Source of the DNA: BOG-994 sp049514215
GTDB lineage: Bacteria; Pseudomonadota; Gammaproteobacteria; Burkholderiales; Burkholderiaceae_D
Length of the DNA: 64,000 nt
Direction of reading: 5' to 3'
Assembly: GCA_049514215.1 (NCBI GenBank)
Contig: JBEKVI010000063.1
Span: 18,232-82,231, forward strand
Below are positions 53,768 through 62,924 of the stretch, piece after piece. Each line of letters begins with the position of its first letter. Within the stretch, counting starts at the first letter, position 1. The translations under genes and the position numbers were made by a program. A model generated the notes under the pieces. That model saw nothing but the letters and a program-made list of their open reading frames with translations, searched no databases and was not told the DNA's origin.

Positions 53768-55360
53768 GTGCTGTCGACGGTCAACATCACCATGCAGTTT
53801 GGACCCAAGCCGTTGTTCGAGAACATCTCGGTCAAGTTCGGTGACGGTAATCGTTACGGACTGATCGGCGCGAATGGCTGCGGAAAGTCGACCTTCATGA
53901 AGATTCTCGGGGGCGACCTTGAGGCTTCCTCGGGCAGCGTTGTTCTCGATGCACATGAGCGACTGGGGAAATTGCGCCAGGATCAATTTGCCTTCGAGGA
54001 TCATCGTGTGCTGGATGTGGTCATGATGGGTCACGGTGCAATGTGGGAAGCGATGGTCGAGCGGGACGCGATTTATGCCAATACCGAGGCAACCGACGAG
54101 GACTACATGCGAGCCGCCGAGCTCGAGGCGCGCTTTGCCGAGTTCGACGGATACACCGCTGAGGCCAGGGCCGGAGAATTGCTGCTGGGTGCGGGCATTG
54201 CCACGGCTGCGCACTTTGGCCCCATGAGCGCGATCGCCCCGGGCTGGAAGCTGCGCGTTTTGCTGGCCCAGGCACTGTTTTCGAATCCGGACATCCTCCT
54301 TCTTGACGAGCCCACCAACAATCTCGATATCAATACCATCCGCTGGCTCGAAGATGTGCTCAATGCGCGTGATAGCACCATGGTCATCATCAGTCACGAC
54401 CGACACTTTCTGAATTCCGTCTGTACCCACATGGCCGACATGGACTACGGGACACTCAAGGTCTACCCGGGCAACTACGACGATTATATGCTCGCTTCCA
54501 CCCAGGCCAAGGCGCGCCAGGCGAGCGCCAACGCGAAGGCCAAGGAGCGCGTGTCTGAGCTGCAGGATTTCGTGAGGCGCTTCTCGGCCAACAAGTCCAA
54601 GGCGCGTCAGGCCACCTCGCGGCTCAAGCAGATCGACAAGATCAAGGTCGAAGATCTGAAGCCTTCATCGCGCCAGAATCCGTTCATCCGCTTTGAAGTG
54701 GAGAAGAAATTGCATCGCTTGGCGCTAGAGGCCAGCGAACTTGCGAAAAGCTTCGATCGACGCCTGTTTTCGGAATTCAGTCTGCAGGTCGAAGCAGGCG
54801 AGAAAATCGCCATCGTGGGCGCCAATGGCGCAGGCAAGACGACCCTTCTGTCCTGTCTGGCCCACTTGCTCCAACCCGACCGCGGTCAGGTCAAGTGGGC
54901 CGAAAACGTCAATCCGGGCGTCATGCCCCAGGATCCGGGCGACGAATTTGCCGTGCCGATGAGCCTGACCGAGTGGATGACTCGTTTCGCCAAGCCCGGC
55001 GATGACGACCAGGCGATACGCGGGATTCTTGGTCGGCTTCTGTTTTCCGGTGATGACGTGAAAAAGCCCGTGGGCGTTCTGTCGGGAGGCGAGCGCGGGC
55101 GGATGATGTTCGGCAAGCTCATGCTTGGTCGCCACAACGTCCTCTTTCTGGACGAGCCGACCAATCACATGGATATGGAATCGATCGAGTCCTTGAACAT
55201 CGCGCTCGAGAAGTATTCGGGAACGCTTCTCTTCGTTTCGCACGACAGAGAATTCGTGAACTCGCTGGCCACGCGCGTCTTGGAGATCACAAGCGAAGGC
55301 ATTGTGGATTTCAAGGGCAGCTATGACGACTACCTGCGCTCGCAGGGCATCGAGCTCTAA
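53768..55360 (+). CDS. ybiT: ABC-F ATPase, YbiT type
   Basis: The 530-residue protein has two ABC domains with no membrane part. Walker A motifs are GANGCGKST and GANGAGKTT; the Walker B lines are ILLLDEPTNNLD and VLFLDEPTNHMD. The first signature is degenerate (IAPGWKLRVLLAQAL), as in YbiT, and the second is LSGGERGRM. ABC-F proteins act on the ribosome in translation. It starts with GTG preceded by AAGG and is directly adjacent, tail to tail, to the GGDEF-EAL gene. Confidence 0.93.
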   Translation: MLSTVNITMQFGPKPLFENISVKFGDGNRYGLIGANGCGKSTFMKILGGDLEASSGSVVLDAHERLGKLRQDQFAFEDHRVLDVVMMGHGAMWEAMVERDAIYANTEATDEDYMRAAELEARFAEFDGYTAEARAGELLLGAGIATAAHFGPMSAIAPGWKLRVLLAQALFSNPDILLLDEPTNNLDINTIRWLEDVLNARDSTMVIISHDRHFLNSVCTHMADMDYGTLKVYPGNYDDYMLASTQAKARQASANAKAKERVSELQDFVRRFSANKSKARQATSRLKQIDKIKVEDLKPSSRQNPFIRFEVEKKLHRLALEASELAKSFDRRLFSEFSLQVEAGEKIAIVGANGAGKTTLLSCLAHLLQPDRGQVKWAENVNPGVMPQDPGDEFAVPMSLTEWMTRFAKPGDDDQAIRGILGRLLFSGDDVKKPVGVLSGGERGRMMFGKLMLGRHNVLFLDEPTNHMDMESIESLNIALEKYSGTLLFVSHDREFVNSLATRVLEITSEGIVDFKGSYDDYLRSQGIEL

Positions 55361-58057
55361 TCAAGCGACGAGGTATTCGGGGTTCTCATCCAGAAGACCT
55401 GCGGCCTCGCGCGCATTGAGCGCGTGGGAGAAATAGAATCCCTGACCGAATTCGCAGCCCAGTCGCTTGATCTCGGCGGCATTGGCCTGGGATTCGATCC
55501 CTTCGGCCACCGACTCGATGCGAAGCGTGCGCGCCAGTGCGATCACCAGTCGCACGATCGCGGCATCATCGCTCGTGGAGGCGAGTCCGCTTACAAATGC
55601 GCGGTCGATCTTTAGCACGTCCACCGGCAGTCGCTGCAGATACGCCAGCGAGGAATAGCCCGTCCCGAAATCATCGAGCGCAACGCGGATTCCACGATTC
55701 TTCAATTGCCGCAGCAGCTCGACCGACTGGTCGGGATTTTGCATGGCCGCGCTCTCGGTGAGTTCGAGCTCGAGAGCAGTCGGGTAAATGCGCGAGCGCT
55801 TGAGAATTTCGACGACCTCGGCTACGAATCTTTCCTCACGCAGCTGTCGCATCGAGACGTTCACTGCGATATTCAAATGTTCCCGTCGGGGATGGTCCGC
55901 CTGCCAACGGCGAAGCTGTTCGCAGGCGCGGCTCAATGCCCAGGTTCCGAACGGAACGATGAGGCCGGATTCTTCGGCCAAGGGGATGAATTCGTGGGGC
56001 GGAACCGAACCGTATTCCGGACTATCCCAGCGCATCAAGGCTTCAAAGCCTGACACACGCCCGTTATGCAGACTGATCTTCGGCTGGTAGATGAGTGTGA
56101 GCTCGCGGCGTTCGAGCGCCCCACGCAGTGCCTGGACTAGTCCCGATTGGCGAATGGCCCGCTCGCGCAGCACGCCGTCAAAGAATGCGACGCGATTGCG
56201 TCCCTGGGCCTTGGCCTGGTACATGGCCGTATCGGCATCGCGAATCAGGTCCTCAGGACGCCTGTGATCCGGGCGCAGGCTCGCTACGCCCACGCTGGCT
56301 GCGGCCTGCAAGACGAGCTCGCCCAGTACGATGGGTTCGCGCACGGTCTCAAGCACGCGTCGCGCCAAGGGCAGCGCCATCTCCACGGCCGGTAGCGCGG
56401 CCAGCAGGACGAATTCGTCGCCGCCAAAGCGGGCCAGTATGCGACCACCTTCCCGACCGAAGCGACTCAGGCGGGAGCCGAGCACCTTGAGGAACTCGTC
56501 GCCGATCTCATGACCGTAGCGGTCGTTGATGGCCTTAAAGAGATCCAAGTCGCAAAAGATGAGGACGATCGCCTGGCCATGGTGTGGCTCTTCCAGTCTT
56601 GCGGCGAGTTGCTCGGTGAAGTAGCGGCGGTTGGCGAGTCCCGTCAGGGGGTCGTGCCGGGCCTGGTGCAACAGCACTCCCTGCAGGGTCTTATTCTCCG
56701 TGATGTCACGCGCGATTCCGACTAAGCCCGTGACGATGCCAGTAGAGTCCAACAGCGGAAGCTTGGTTGTCTGATACCACCTGATGTTGCCGTCCGGACG
56801 CACCGTCTGGAGTTCCTGCTCAACGACGGGCTCGCCTGTCTCGAGAACGCGGGCATCGATATCATCGAACAGCTGCGACTCGAACGAGCCGTCCAAATCG
56901 ACGCCGCGGCGACCGATCACGTCAAGTTCGGTACCGCGTCCCAGTCTTTCCACGTTCGCGCGATTGCTCATTAGATAACGGCCGTCGCGATTCTTGGTAT
57001 AGACGCTCAAAGGCAGATAGTCGACGACCGTTTTAAGCAGGGTGCGCTCGCTGCGCAATTGCTGTTCGGCCTGCACGCGCGCGCTTGCGTCGGTCGCGCT
57101 GGCGAAAAATCCCCGGACCGCAGGATGCTCGAGCAGGTTCGTAATCCGAACTTCGAGCCACACCCAATGTCCGTTCGCGTGACGAATCCGAAAGCGCGAC
57201 ACCATCGAATTTCCGGGATGACCGAGCAAGTGCCGGCGCTCCTGCAAGAAGCGGTTACGCTCATCGGGGTGAACCAGTTCGAGGTTCCAAGTCGCGCGCA
57301 GCTCGGCAGCGGAGTACCCAATGGTGCGCTCGACGGCCTGGCTCACATGGGCCAGGCGATAGCAGCGATCGGTAAATACCATGATGACATCGCTGTAGGC
57401 GGCCACCACTTGCGCTCGCTGCTCTCCCGTTTTAACTTTGTGCTGTGCGCGCGCCGAGGCGTCCAGGGCCCGGCCCCAGGCATGCGAGAGCGCACCAATC
57501 GAAACCAGTGCCGCCAACTGAATGAGCATCTCCGCCCCGGTGATCGAAGACGATCTTCCAATGGCGATCACGGGCTCGTAGAGCGCGAGTGCGAGGATCA
57601 AGGCGATGCTCTGGTTGCGCGACAGCCCGCACGGATAGACCGCGGCCATTCCCAATAGCCAGAACCACCCCCATTGAAAGGGGGATTCAGCCAAACCGAA
57701 TAAGGGAGCACAAGCGGCGAGCGCGGCTGCGCGCAGAACCCGGACGCTTCCCGGGACTGAGCGGGAACCGGCCCGATGCTCCCAGAGCGCGCTAGCGAGT
57801 GCGCCGAGCAAGACCAGCGCCGCAACATATTGGGGCCACTGGAGCGCAACCCGATGCGCATACCAACCTGCGCACAGGCTGAGGCAGACCAGCACGAAAA
57901 GAAGGGGCTCGGTATGGCCGACCATGCGCGCGCCGGCCAGAGTCTGATCCTCTAGCTCTTCGACCTTCTTGGCCACACGTCCGACCAGGGGAAGACCAGC
58001 GAACTGCTCGAATGCGGATTGAACCGATTGCTCAAGAGGGTCGCGCGCGGCGACCAT
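55361..58057 (-). CDS. membrane PAS-GGDEF-EAL cyclic-di-GMP protein
   Basis: The 898-residue protein has an N-terminal region with about five hydrophobic segments (residues 50-200) and two PAS-type domains (about 215-335 and 340-460). A GGDEF domain with intact GGDEF near residue 544 and an EAL domain with EALMRW near 671 follow, with the usual ETSAMQ-like and DDFGTGYSSLAYL metal and loop residues. Both enzyme halves look intact. It follows purT by three bases on the same strand, so the purine gene and this regulator are probably on one transcript. Confidence 0.92.
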   Translation of the reverse strand: MVAARDPLEQSVQSAFEQFAGLPLVGRVAKKVEELEDQTLAGARMVGHTEPLLFVLVCLSLCAGWYAHRVALQWPQYVAALVLLGALASALWEHRAGSRSVPGSVRVLRAAALAACAPLFGLAESPFQWGWFWLLGMAAVYPCGLSRNQSIALILALALYEPVIAIGRSSSITGAEMLIQLAALVSIGALSHAWGRALDASARAQHKVKTGEQRAQVVAAYSDVIMVFTDRCYRLAHVSQAVERTIGYSAAELRATWNLELVHPDERNRFLQERRHLLGHPGNSMVSRFRIRHANGHWVWLEVRITNLLEHPAVRGFFASATDASARVQAEQQLRSERTLLKTVVDYLPLSVYTKNRDGRYLMSNRANVERLGRGTELDVIGRRGVDLDGSFESQLFDDIDARVLETGEPVVEQELQTVRPDGNIRWYQTTKLPLLDSTGIVTGLVGIARDITENKTLQGVLLHQARHDPLTGLANRRYFTEQLAARLEEPHHGQAIVLIFCDLDLFKAINDRYGHEIGDEFLKVLGSRLSRFGREGGRILARFGGDEFVLLAALPAVEMALPLARRVLETVREPIVLGELVLQAAASVGVASLRPDHRRPEDLIRDADTAMYQAKAQGRNRVAFFDGVLRERAIRQSGLVQALRGALERRELTLIYQPKISLHNGRVSGFEALMRWDSPEYGSVPPHEFIPLAEESGLIVPFGTWALSRACEQLRRWQADHPRREHLNIAVNVSMRQLREERFVAEVVEILKRSRIYPTALELELTESAAMQNPDQSVELLRQLKNRGIRVALDDFGTGYSSLAYLQRLPVDVLKIDRAFVSGLASTSDDAAIVRLVIALARTLRIESVAEGIESQANAAEIKRLGCEFGQGFYFSHALNAREAAGLLDENPEYLVA

Positions 58058-58060
58058 GGG

Positions 58061-59272
58061 CTAGGCCTGCACCGGGCGCACCCGGCTTGCGACGAGCTTG
58101 GCCCGTTCGCGGGCGGTATCGGTGTCCGCGGCACGCGCCAAAGCCACGCCCATGCGACGCTTGGTGAACGCCTCGGGCTTGCCGAACAGGCGCACGGCAC
58201 TACCTGGGACCTCGAGAGCGTGCGCGATGCCTAGAAACGCGATCCCCCGAGCTTCGAGCGCGCCGTAGATCACAGCGCTTGCCGCGGGCTCACGCAAGCG
58301 GGTATCGACCGGGAGCCCCAGAATCGCCCGGGCGTGCAATTCGAATTCGCTTTGCGCCTGGCTTGCCATGGTGACCATGCCGGTGTCGTGGGGCCTGGGA
58401 CTGACTTCGGAGAACCAGACATCCTCCCCCTTGACGAACAACTCGACGCCAAACACGCCCCGGCCGCCCAAATTGTCGGTGATCGTCTGGCTGATGGCGC
58501 GGGCCCGATTTAGAGCGAGTTCAGACATCGGATGGGGCTGCCAGCTCTCGACGTAGTCGCCGGCGACCTGGACATGACCGATCGGAGCACAAAAGGATGT
58601 GACAGAGCTGCCATCGGCGCCTCTCGAGCGCACCGTGAGCTGCGTGATCTCGTAGTCGAACTCAATGATGCCTTCGACAATGACGCGGCTCGTCTTGACG
58701 CGGCCTTGACCTATCGCGTACTGCCAGGCGGTGAGCACATCGTCAGGTCCCTTGATGCGGGACTGACCTTTGCCTGACGAGGACATGACCGGTTTGACGA
58801 TACACGGATAGCCGATGCCTGATTCGATCGCCGCGCGCAGCGCCTCAAGGCTGTCGGCAAAGCGATAAGGGGAGGTGGGCAGGCCCAGTTCCTCGGCCGC
58901 AAGGCGTCGAATTCCTTCCCGATTCATGGTGAGCGCAGCGGCCCGTGCTGTCGGGATGATCTCGGCGGCGCCTTCCTTTTCCAGCGCGACCAGCACTTCG
59001 GTCGCAATCGCTTCGATTTCCGGTACGACCAGCTGGGGGCGTTCGGCCTCGATCAGTTCACGCAAGGCGCTCGCATCGGTCATGGCGATGACATGGGAGC
59101 GATGCGCGACCTGCATCGCAGGCGCATGCGCGTAGCGATCGACGGCGACGACTTCGACGCCCAGGCGCTGAAGCTCGATAGCCACTTCCTTTCCGAGTTC
59201 ACCGGAACCGAGCAGCATGACCTTCGTTGCCGAGGGTGTCAGGGGCGAACCGATACGGTCCTGCAAAGGCAT
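58061..59272 (-). CDS. purT: formate-dependent phosphoribosylglycinamide formyltransferase
   Basis: PurT formylates GAR using formate and ATP, an alternative to PurN in purine synthesis. The 403-residue ATP-grasp protein begins KVMLLGSGELGKEVAIELQR and has VPEIEAIAT, KPVMSSSGKGQS, QPHPMSE and SPRPHDTGMVT. The ATG at 59272 has GAGAG about seven bases upstream; an ATG at 59278 that overlaps the upstream stop is the alternative. It lies between perM and the GGDEF-EAL gene. Confidence 0.96.
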   Translation of the reverse strand: MPLQDRIGSPLTPSATKVMLLGSGELGKEVAIELQRLGVEVVAVDRYAHAPAMQVAHRSHVIAMTDASALRELIEAERPQLVVPEIEAIATEVLVALEKEGAAEIIPTARAAALTMNREGIRRLAAEELGLPTSPYRFADSLEALRAAIESGIGYPCIVKPVMSSSGKGQSRIKGPDDVLTAWQYAIGQGRVKTSRVIVEGIIEFDYEITQLTVRSRGADGSSVTSFCAPIGHVQVAGDYVESWQPHPMSELALNRARAISQTITDNLGGRGVFGVELFVKGEDVWFSEVSPRPHDTGMVTMASQAQSEFELHARAILGLPVDTRLREPAASAVIYGALEARGIAFLGIAHALEVPGSAVRLFGKPEAFTKRRMGVALARAADTDTARERAKLVASRVRPVQA

Positions 59273-59274
59273 AG

Positions 59275-60402
59275 TCATCTCTCGTGTTCGGAGGGTGTGC
59301 GCGCCCGCAGGTTCTGCACTTCGGCCGTTCCAAAATCGAGGCTGACCGATTCTTCGTCGATCGCTGCCTCCCGGAAGAACACCATCAAGAGGACAAGAAT
59401 CACGGGCCCGATGATAAGTCCCACGATCCCCATCGTGACGACCCCCCCAAATATCCCGAATAGGATACCCAAAAAGGGCAGTTGGGTCCCGCCTTGGATG
59501 AGCATCGGACGTATCGTGTAGTCCGCGCCCATGACAATCATGAGCCCCAGCACGACGAGCACGACTGCTGCTACGGAGGAGCCGCTTGCGAACATGATGA
59601 TGCCGACCACGCTCAAAAGGAGGGGTGCGGCCATGGGAACGAACGCGAGCACGGCGGTGGCTACTCCAAAGAGGACGGCCGAGGGCACGCCGCAGCTCCA
59701 GTAGAGCACGCTGAGCAGCACGGCTTCGCCAAAACCCACGATGACGAGCCCATTGACTGCTGCGCGCAACGCGTCTGGCACCTGGTGGACGTAGGCGGGC
59801 CAGCGACGGTCGAGCCACTTGTAGCCGATGAGGTTGAACTGGGAGATGAGAAATCGGCCGTCACGATAGAAAAAGTACAAAACCCAGAGCGCAAAAAAGA
59901 GCGTCGCGATGCGCGCAGTGAGGCTGAAGAGGAGCACCTGCGCCGTATCCTGGATGACACTGAGCTTGGCTGCGAGCGTCTCATCAAGGATGGTCGACAG
60001 CTGCGAGGGCTGGGCCAGATATCGGTTCCAGAGGGTGAGGATCTGCTCGCCCACCCAAGGCAGACGCGTGACCCAAAGCGGGGCCGGTTCACCGACCGCG
60101 TTGGCATGGATGAGATAGTTCGTGACCGAGATGACATCCTGGGTCACAAAGAAAACGAGAAGGATGGTTGGTCCGACCAGCAGCACCGAGATGATGCCGG
60201 TGGTCAGCAGTGCCGCAAGGCCCGACCTCTGGCCGCAGCGCGCGAGCGACCACTGATGGAGCGGCCAGGATGCCGTGGCGATGATCGCAGCCCAGATAAT
60301 GGACAGCAAAAACGGCGAGAGCACGACAAACGCACCTGCCAGGATGATGCAGGTGAACAGGATGCTGACAATCTGCTTGCCCAGGAGCTTTTCGAACTGC
60401 AT
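59275..60402 (-). CDS. AI-2E/PerM family membrane transporter
   Basis: The 375-residue protein has about eight membrane segments, including IVSILFTCIILAGAFVVLSP, GIISVLLVGPTILLVFFV, ATLFFALWVLYFFYRDG and a C-terminal cluster with GADYTIRPMLIQGGTQLPFL, the family motif. Members are called PerM or YdiK-like; the substrate is usually unknown. The ATG at 60402 (MQFEKLLGKQ) is chosen because it begins just before the first membrane segment. purT follows. Confidence 0.88.
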   Translation of the reverse strand: MQFEKLLGKQIVSILFTCIILAGAFVVLSPFLLSIIWAAIIATASWPLHQWSLARCGQRSGLAALLTTGIISVLLVGPTILLVFFVTQDVISVTNYLIHANAVGEPAPLWVTRLPWVGEQILTLWNRYLAQPSQLSTILDETLAAKLSVIQDTAQVLLFSLTARIATLFFALWVLYFFYRDGRFLISQFNLIGYKWLDRRWPAYVHQVPDALRAAVNGLVIVGFGEAVLLSVLYWSCGVPSAVLFGVATAVLAFVPMAAPLLLSVVGIIMFASGSSVAAVVLVVLGLMIVMGADYTIRPMLIQGGTQLPFLGILFGIFGGVVTMGIVGLIIGPVILVLLMVFFREAAIDEESVSLDFGTAEVQNLRARTPSEHER

Positions 60403-60677
60403 AACCGGCCTTCGGATCCACATTCTCCGCCGGGGACGATCGCCGGTGAGCTTTCTTGCCATGATAGCGGGGATGCGGGATCGAGGAAATGGACTCGTTC
60501 CTTCCAATGCCGTCCGGCGCGCATTAGCTCGCGTTCGCGCCTGCCGGCGGCGTTTGGTCGCACGCCGGCAAGCCGGACTCGCCCGCGCGCTAAACTGTTG
60601 TCTTTCGGGGATATAGACCCCTGACCTGGTCCGGTTCGGACCCCAAACATGCAGCCACTGTCCAGAGTTACAAACGC

Positions 60678-61994
60678 ATGAGTGCGTTGCGCGGACCCCA
60701 CGAATCGGCGTGCCTCGACGACGCCCCTCCGGGAAAATTCACGCTCTTGCGCGGCTCGCCGGCTCTTGCCTGGCGTTCCTACCTGAAGCCTTGGTCGCAG
60801 AAGGAGGGACCGGTCTGGGTCCACCTTCTCATTTTGTTGACCGGCAATAGCATCGTCGCCGGAGCCATCACGTTGTTTGCTTTGCCGGACTCGTTTCGTA
60901 ATGGCGCCGCCTATTTCTGGAGCGTGTTGCCTTTCGCCCAGAGCATTGGCACTTGCATCATGGTGCTGCATACCCTCTTTCAGGTCTTTTTCGGAGAGGA
61001 AAGGGTGCGCGGCTGGCCCGCCTGGGTCAACGTCCCCGTGCGCTTGCTCCTGGCCACAGCGGGCGTGTTCGTCGGCTACACCATTGCCCTGGACGTGCGC
61101 ACAGGACACTGGGGCCTGGGAGTCGAGGCCTTGGCCGATGGTGGATTTGCGGCTTCGGTGGGGATCGCTTTGATCGTCAGTTTTGCCGTCGGACAGATCG
61201 CCTGGGCACGCACCCGGGCAGCCGTGGCACGGGCCGAAATCGACCGCGAAAGGGCTCGATCGGCTGCCGCCGAGTCGCGCGAAGCGGCCGCAAGACTCCA
61301 ACTGCTCCAGGCCCAGATCGAGCCGCACTTTCTCTTCAATACCTTATCGAACGTCCTAGGGATGATCGATTCGCGTCCACGGGACGCGAAACAGATGCTC
61401 GAAGATTTCATCGTTTACCTGCGTGCGTCGCTCGATGCGACCCGCGGCTCGACGACCGATCTGGGCCGCGAACTGGATCTGCTCAGACGCTATCTGTCCA
61501 TCTTCCAGTATCGAATGGGACGTCGTCTGACCTATTCGATCGAATGCCCCGAAGCCCTTCGGGCATTACCGATCGCTCCCATGTTGCTGCAGCCGCTCGT
61601 CGAGAACGCCATCGAACACGGTCTGGAACCCAAAATCGAGGGTGGCAGCGTGAGCGTATGCGTGAGCGCGACCCCCTTGATGGTGACCATTGCCGTCGCC
61701 GATACCGGTCTTGGATTTTTCGGAATAGCGGGAGGGGGCGTGGGCTTGGCTAACGTGCGCGAACGCTTGCAGCTTCTCTATGGAAACGAGGCCAAGCTCG
61801 TCGTGCAGGAGCACAAGCCGGTGGGGACGCTGGCAAGCATATCCATTCCTGCGTTCAATCTTGCTCACTCGGATGCGGCATCCGGCACGCGGCTTCCCCC
61901 AACGGACGGCGTTCGTGCGCGAGCCGAGGTGGTCCTTAAGGATTCCGAACAGGGCGGTGAAACTGACTTCCGCCTAAGCGGCACGGGCTCATGA
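60678..61994 (+). CDS. LytS-type sensor histidine kinase
   Basis: The 438-residue protein has about four membrane segments (residues 48-175), a short helix, and a His_kinase domain. The phospho-accepting His is at about 217 in QIEPHFLFNTLSNVLGM, with the N box LLQPLVENAIEHGL and DTGLGF plus a glycine-rich loop. It lacks an obvious periplasmic sensor domain. It overlaps the regulator gene by ATGA. The signal is unknown. Confidence 0.9.
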   Translation: MSALRGPHESACLDDAPPGKFTLLRGSPALAWRSYLKPWSQKEGPVWVHLLILLTGNSIVAGAITLFALPDSFRNGAAYFWSVLPFAQSIGTCIMVLHTLFQVFFGEERVRGWPAWVNVPVRLLLATAGVFVGYTIALDVRTGHWGLGVEALADGGFAASVGIALIVSFAVGQIAWARTRAAVARAEIDRERARSAAAESREAAARLQLLQAQIEPHFLFNTLSNVLGMIDSRPRDAKQMLEDFIVYLRASLDATRGSTTDLGRELDLLRRYLSIFQYRMGRRLTYSIECPEALRALPIAPMLLQPLVENAIEHGLEPKIEGGSVSVCVSATPLMVTIAVADTGLGFFGIAGGGVGLANVRERLQLLYGNEAKLVVQEHKPVGTLASISIPAFNLAHSDAASGTRLPPTDGVRARAEVVLKDSEQGGETDFRLSGTGS

Positions 61995-62764
61995 CGCGCG
62001 CGATCATCGCCGACGACGAGGAGCCGCTTTTGCAGTTCCTATCTCACAAGCTCTCCGAGCTCTGGCCCGATCTCGACATCGTGGGCGAGGCGACCCAGGG
62101 GAACGAAGCGCTCGAGCTTATCGAGCGGCTGCAGCCCGATGTGGCGTTTCTGGACATCAAAATGCCCGGATTGTCCGGACTCGAAGTCGCGTCCCGCCTA
62201 TCGGCCAGCGCATGCCGCATCGTCTTCGTGACGGCCTACGATCAGTTCGCGCTTGACGCGTTCGAGCACCGCGCCTTGGACTACCTGCTCAAGCCCGTGA
62301 CCGACGAGCGCCTGAAAAAGACCATTGAGCGCCTGCGCGAGCCTGCTGCCTTGCGCTCCGATCCCAAGGATCTGGAGAGGCTGCTCTCCCAGGTCTCGGG
62401 ACTACTCGGACGGCGGGACGGCGCCGGCGCGCACTTGCGCTGGATACGGGCCTCGATCCGCGACAGCGTGCGCCAGATTCCGGTCGAAGAGATTCTCTAC
62501 TTCAGGGCCGCCGACAAATACACGGTAGTCGAGACCGAGGAGCCCAGCCAGGGCGAGCTGCTCATCCGCCTGTCCCTGGCGGAGCTCTTGGAGCAGTTGG
62601 ATCCGGATGTGTTCTGGCAAATCCACCGCAGCGTCATCGTCAACCTGAGTCACGTGCGGGCGACCCGTCGTGACGTGCTGGGCAAGACCTTCGTCCAGCT
62701 CAAGCAGCGCGGCATCGAACTGGCCGTAAGCCGTCAGTACGCCTCACGCTTTAAGCAGATGTAA
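61991..62764 (+). CDS. LytTR-type response regulator
   Basis: The 257-residue protein has a receiver domain with Asp8/Asp9, the phosphorylated Asp55 in FLDIKMPG, Thr81 and Lys101 in YLLKPV. A C-terminal LytTR DNA-binding domain (about 145-255) follows, with EEILYFRAADKYTVVET and FWQIHRSVIVNLSHV. It is the partner of the upstream kinase. LytTR regulators bind pairs of short direct repeats; no clear target was identified in the window. Confidence 0.93.
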   Translation: MTRAIIADDEEPLLQFLSHKLSELWPDLDIVGEATQGNEALELIERLQPDVAFLDIKMPGLSGLEVASRLSASACRIVFVTAYDQFALDAFEHRALDYLLKPVTDERLKKTIERLREPAALRSDPKDLERLLSQVSGLLGRRDGAGAHLRWIRASIRDSVRQIPVEEILYFRAADKYTVVETEEPSQGELLIRLSLAELLEQLDPDVFWQIHRSVIVNLSHVRATRRDVLGKTFVQLKQRGIELAVSRQYASRFKQM

Positions 62765-62924
62765 GCTCGCGCCAGCCGGTAAGCTGGTCCCGGGTTACGC
62801 TTGAAAACGGATGCGGTCGCCCCAAGTGAGAGGTTTCCGACGGGCCTCTTTGCCACTCCAACTCCGCTAGAATCGGTGGATTGCCTTCCAGGCTCGAGTG
62901 CCCCGTTGACTGAAGGAGACGATC

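Noticed and set aside
59482..60624. 380-residue plus-strand frame opposite perM
   Set aside because: Extremely rich in His, Asp, Arg and Gln, the mirror of a membrane protein; not a real gene.
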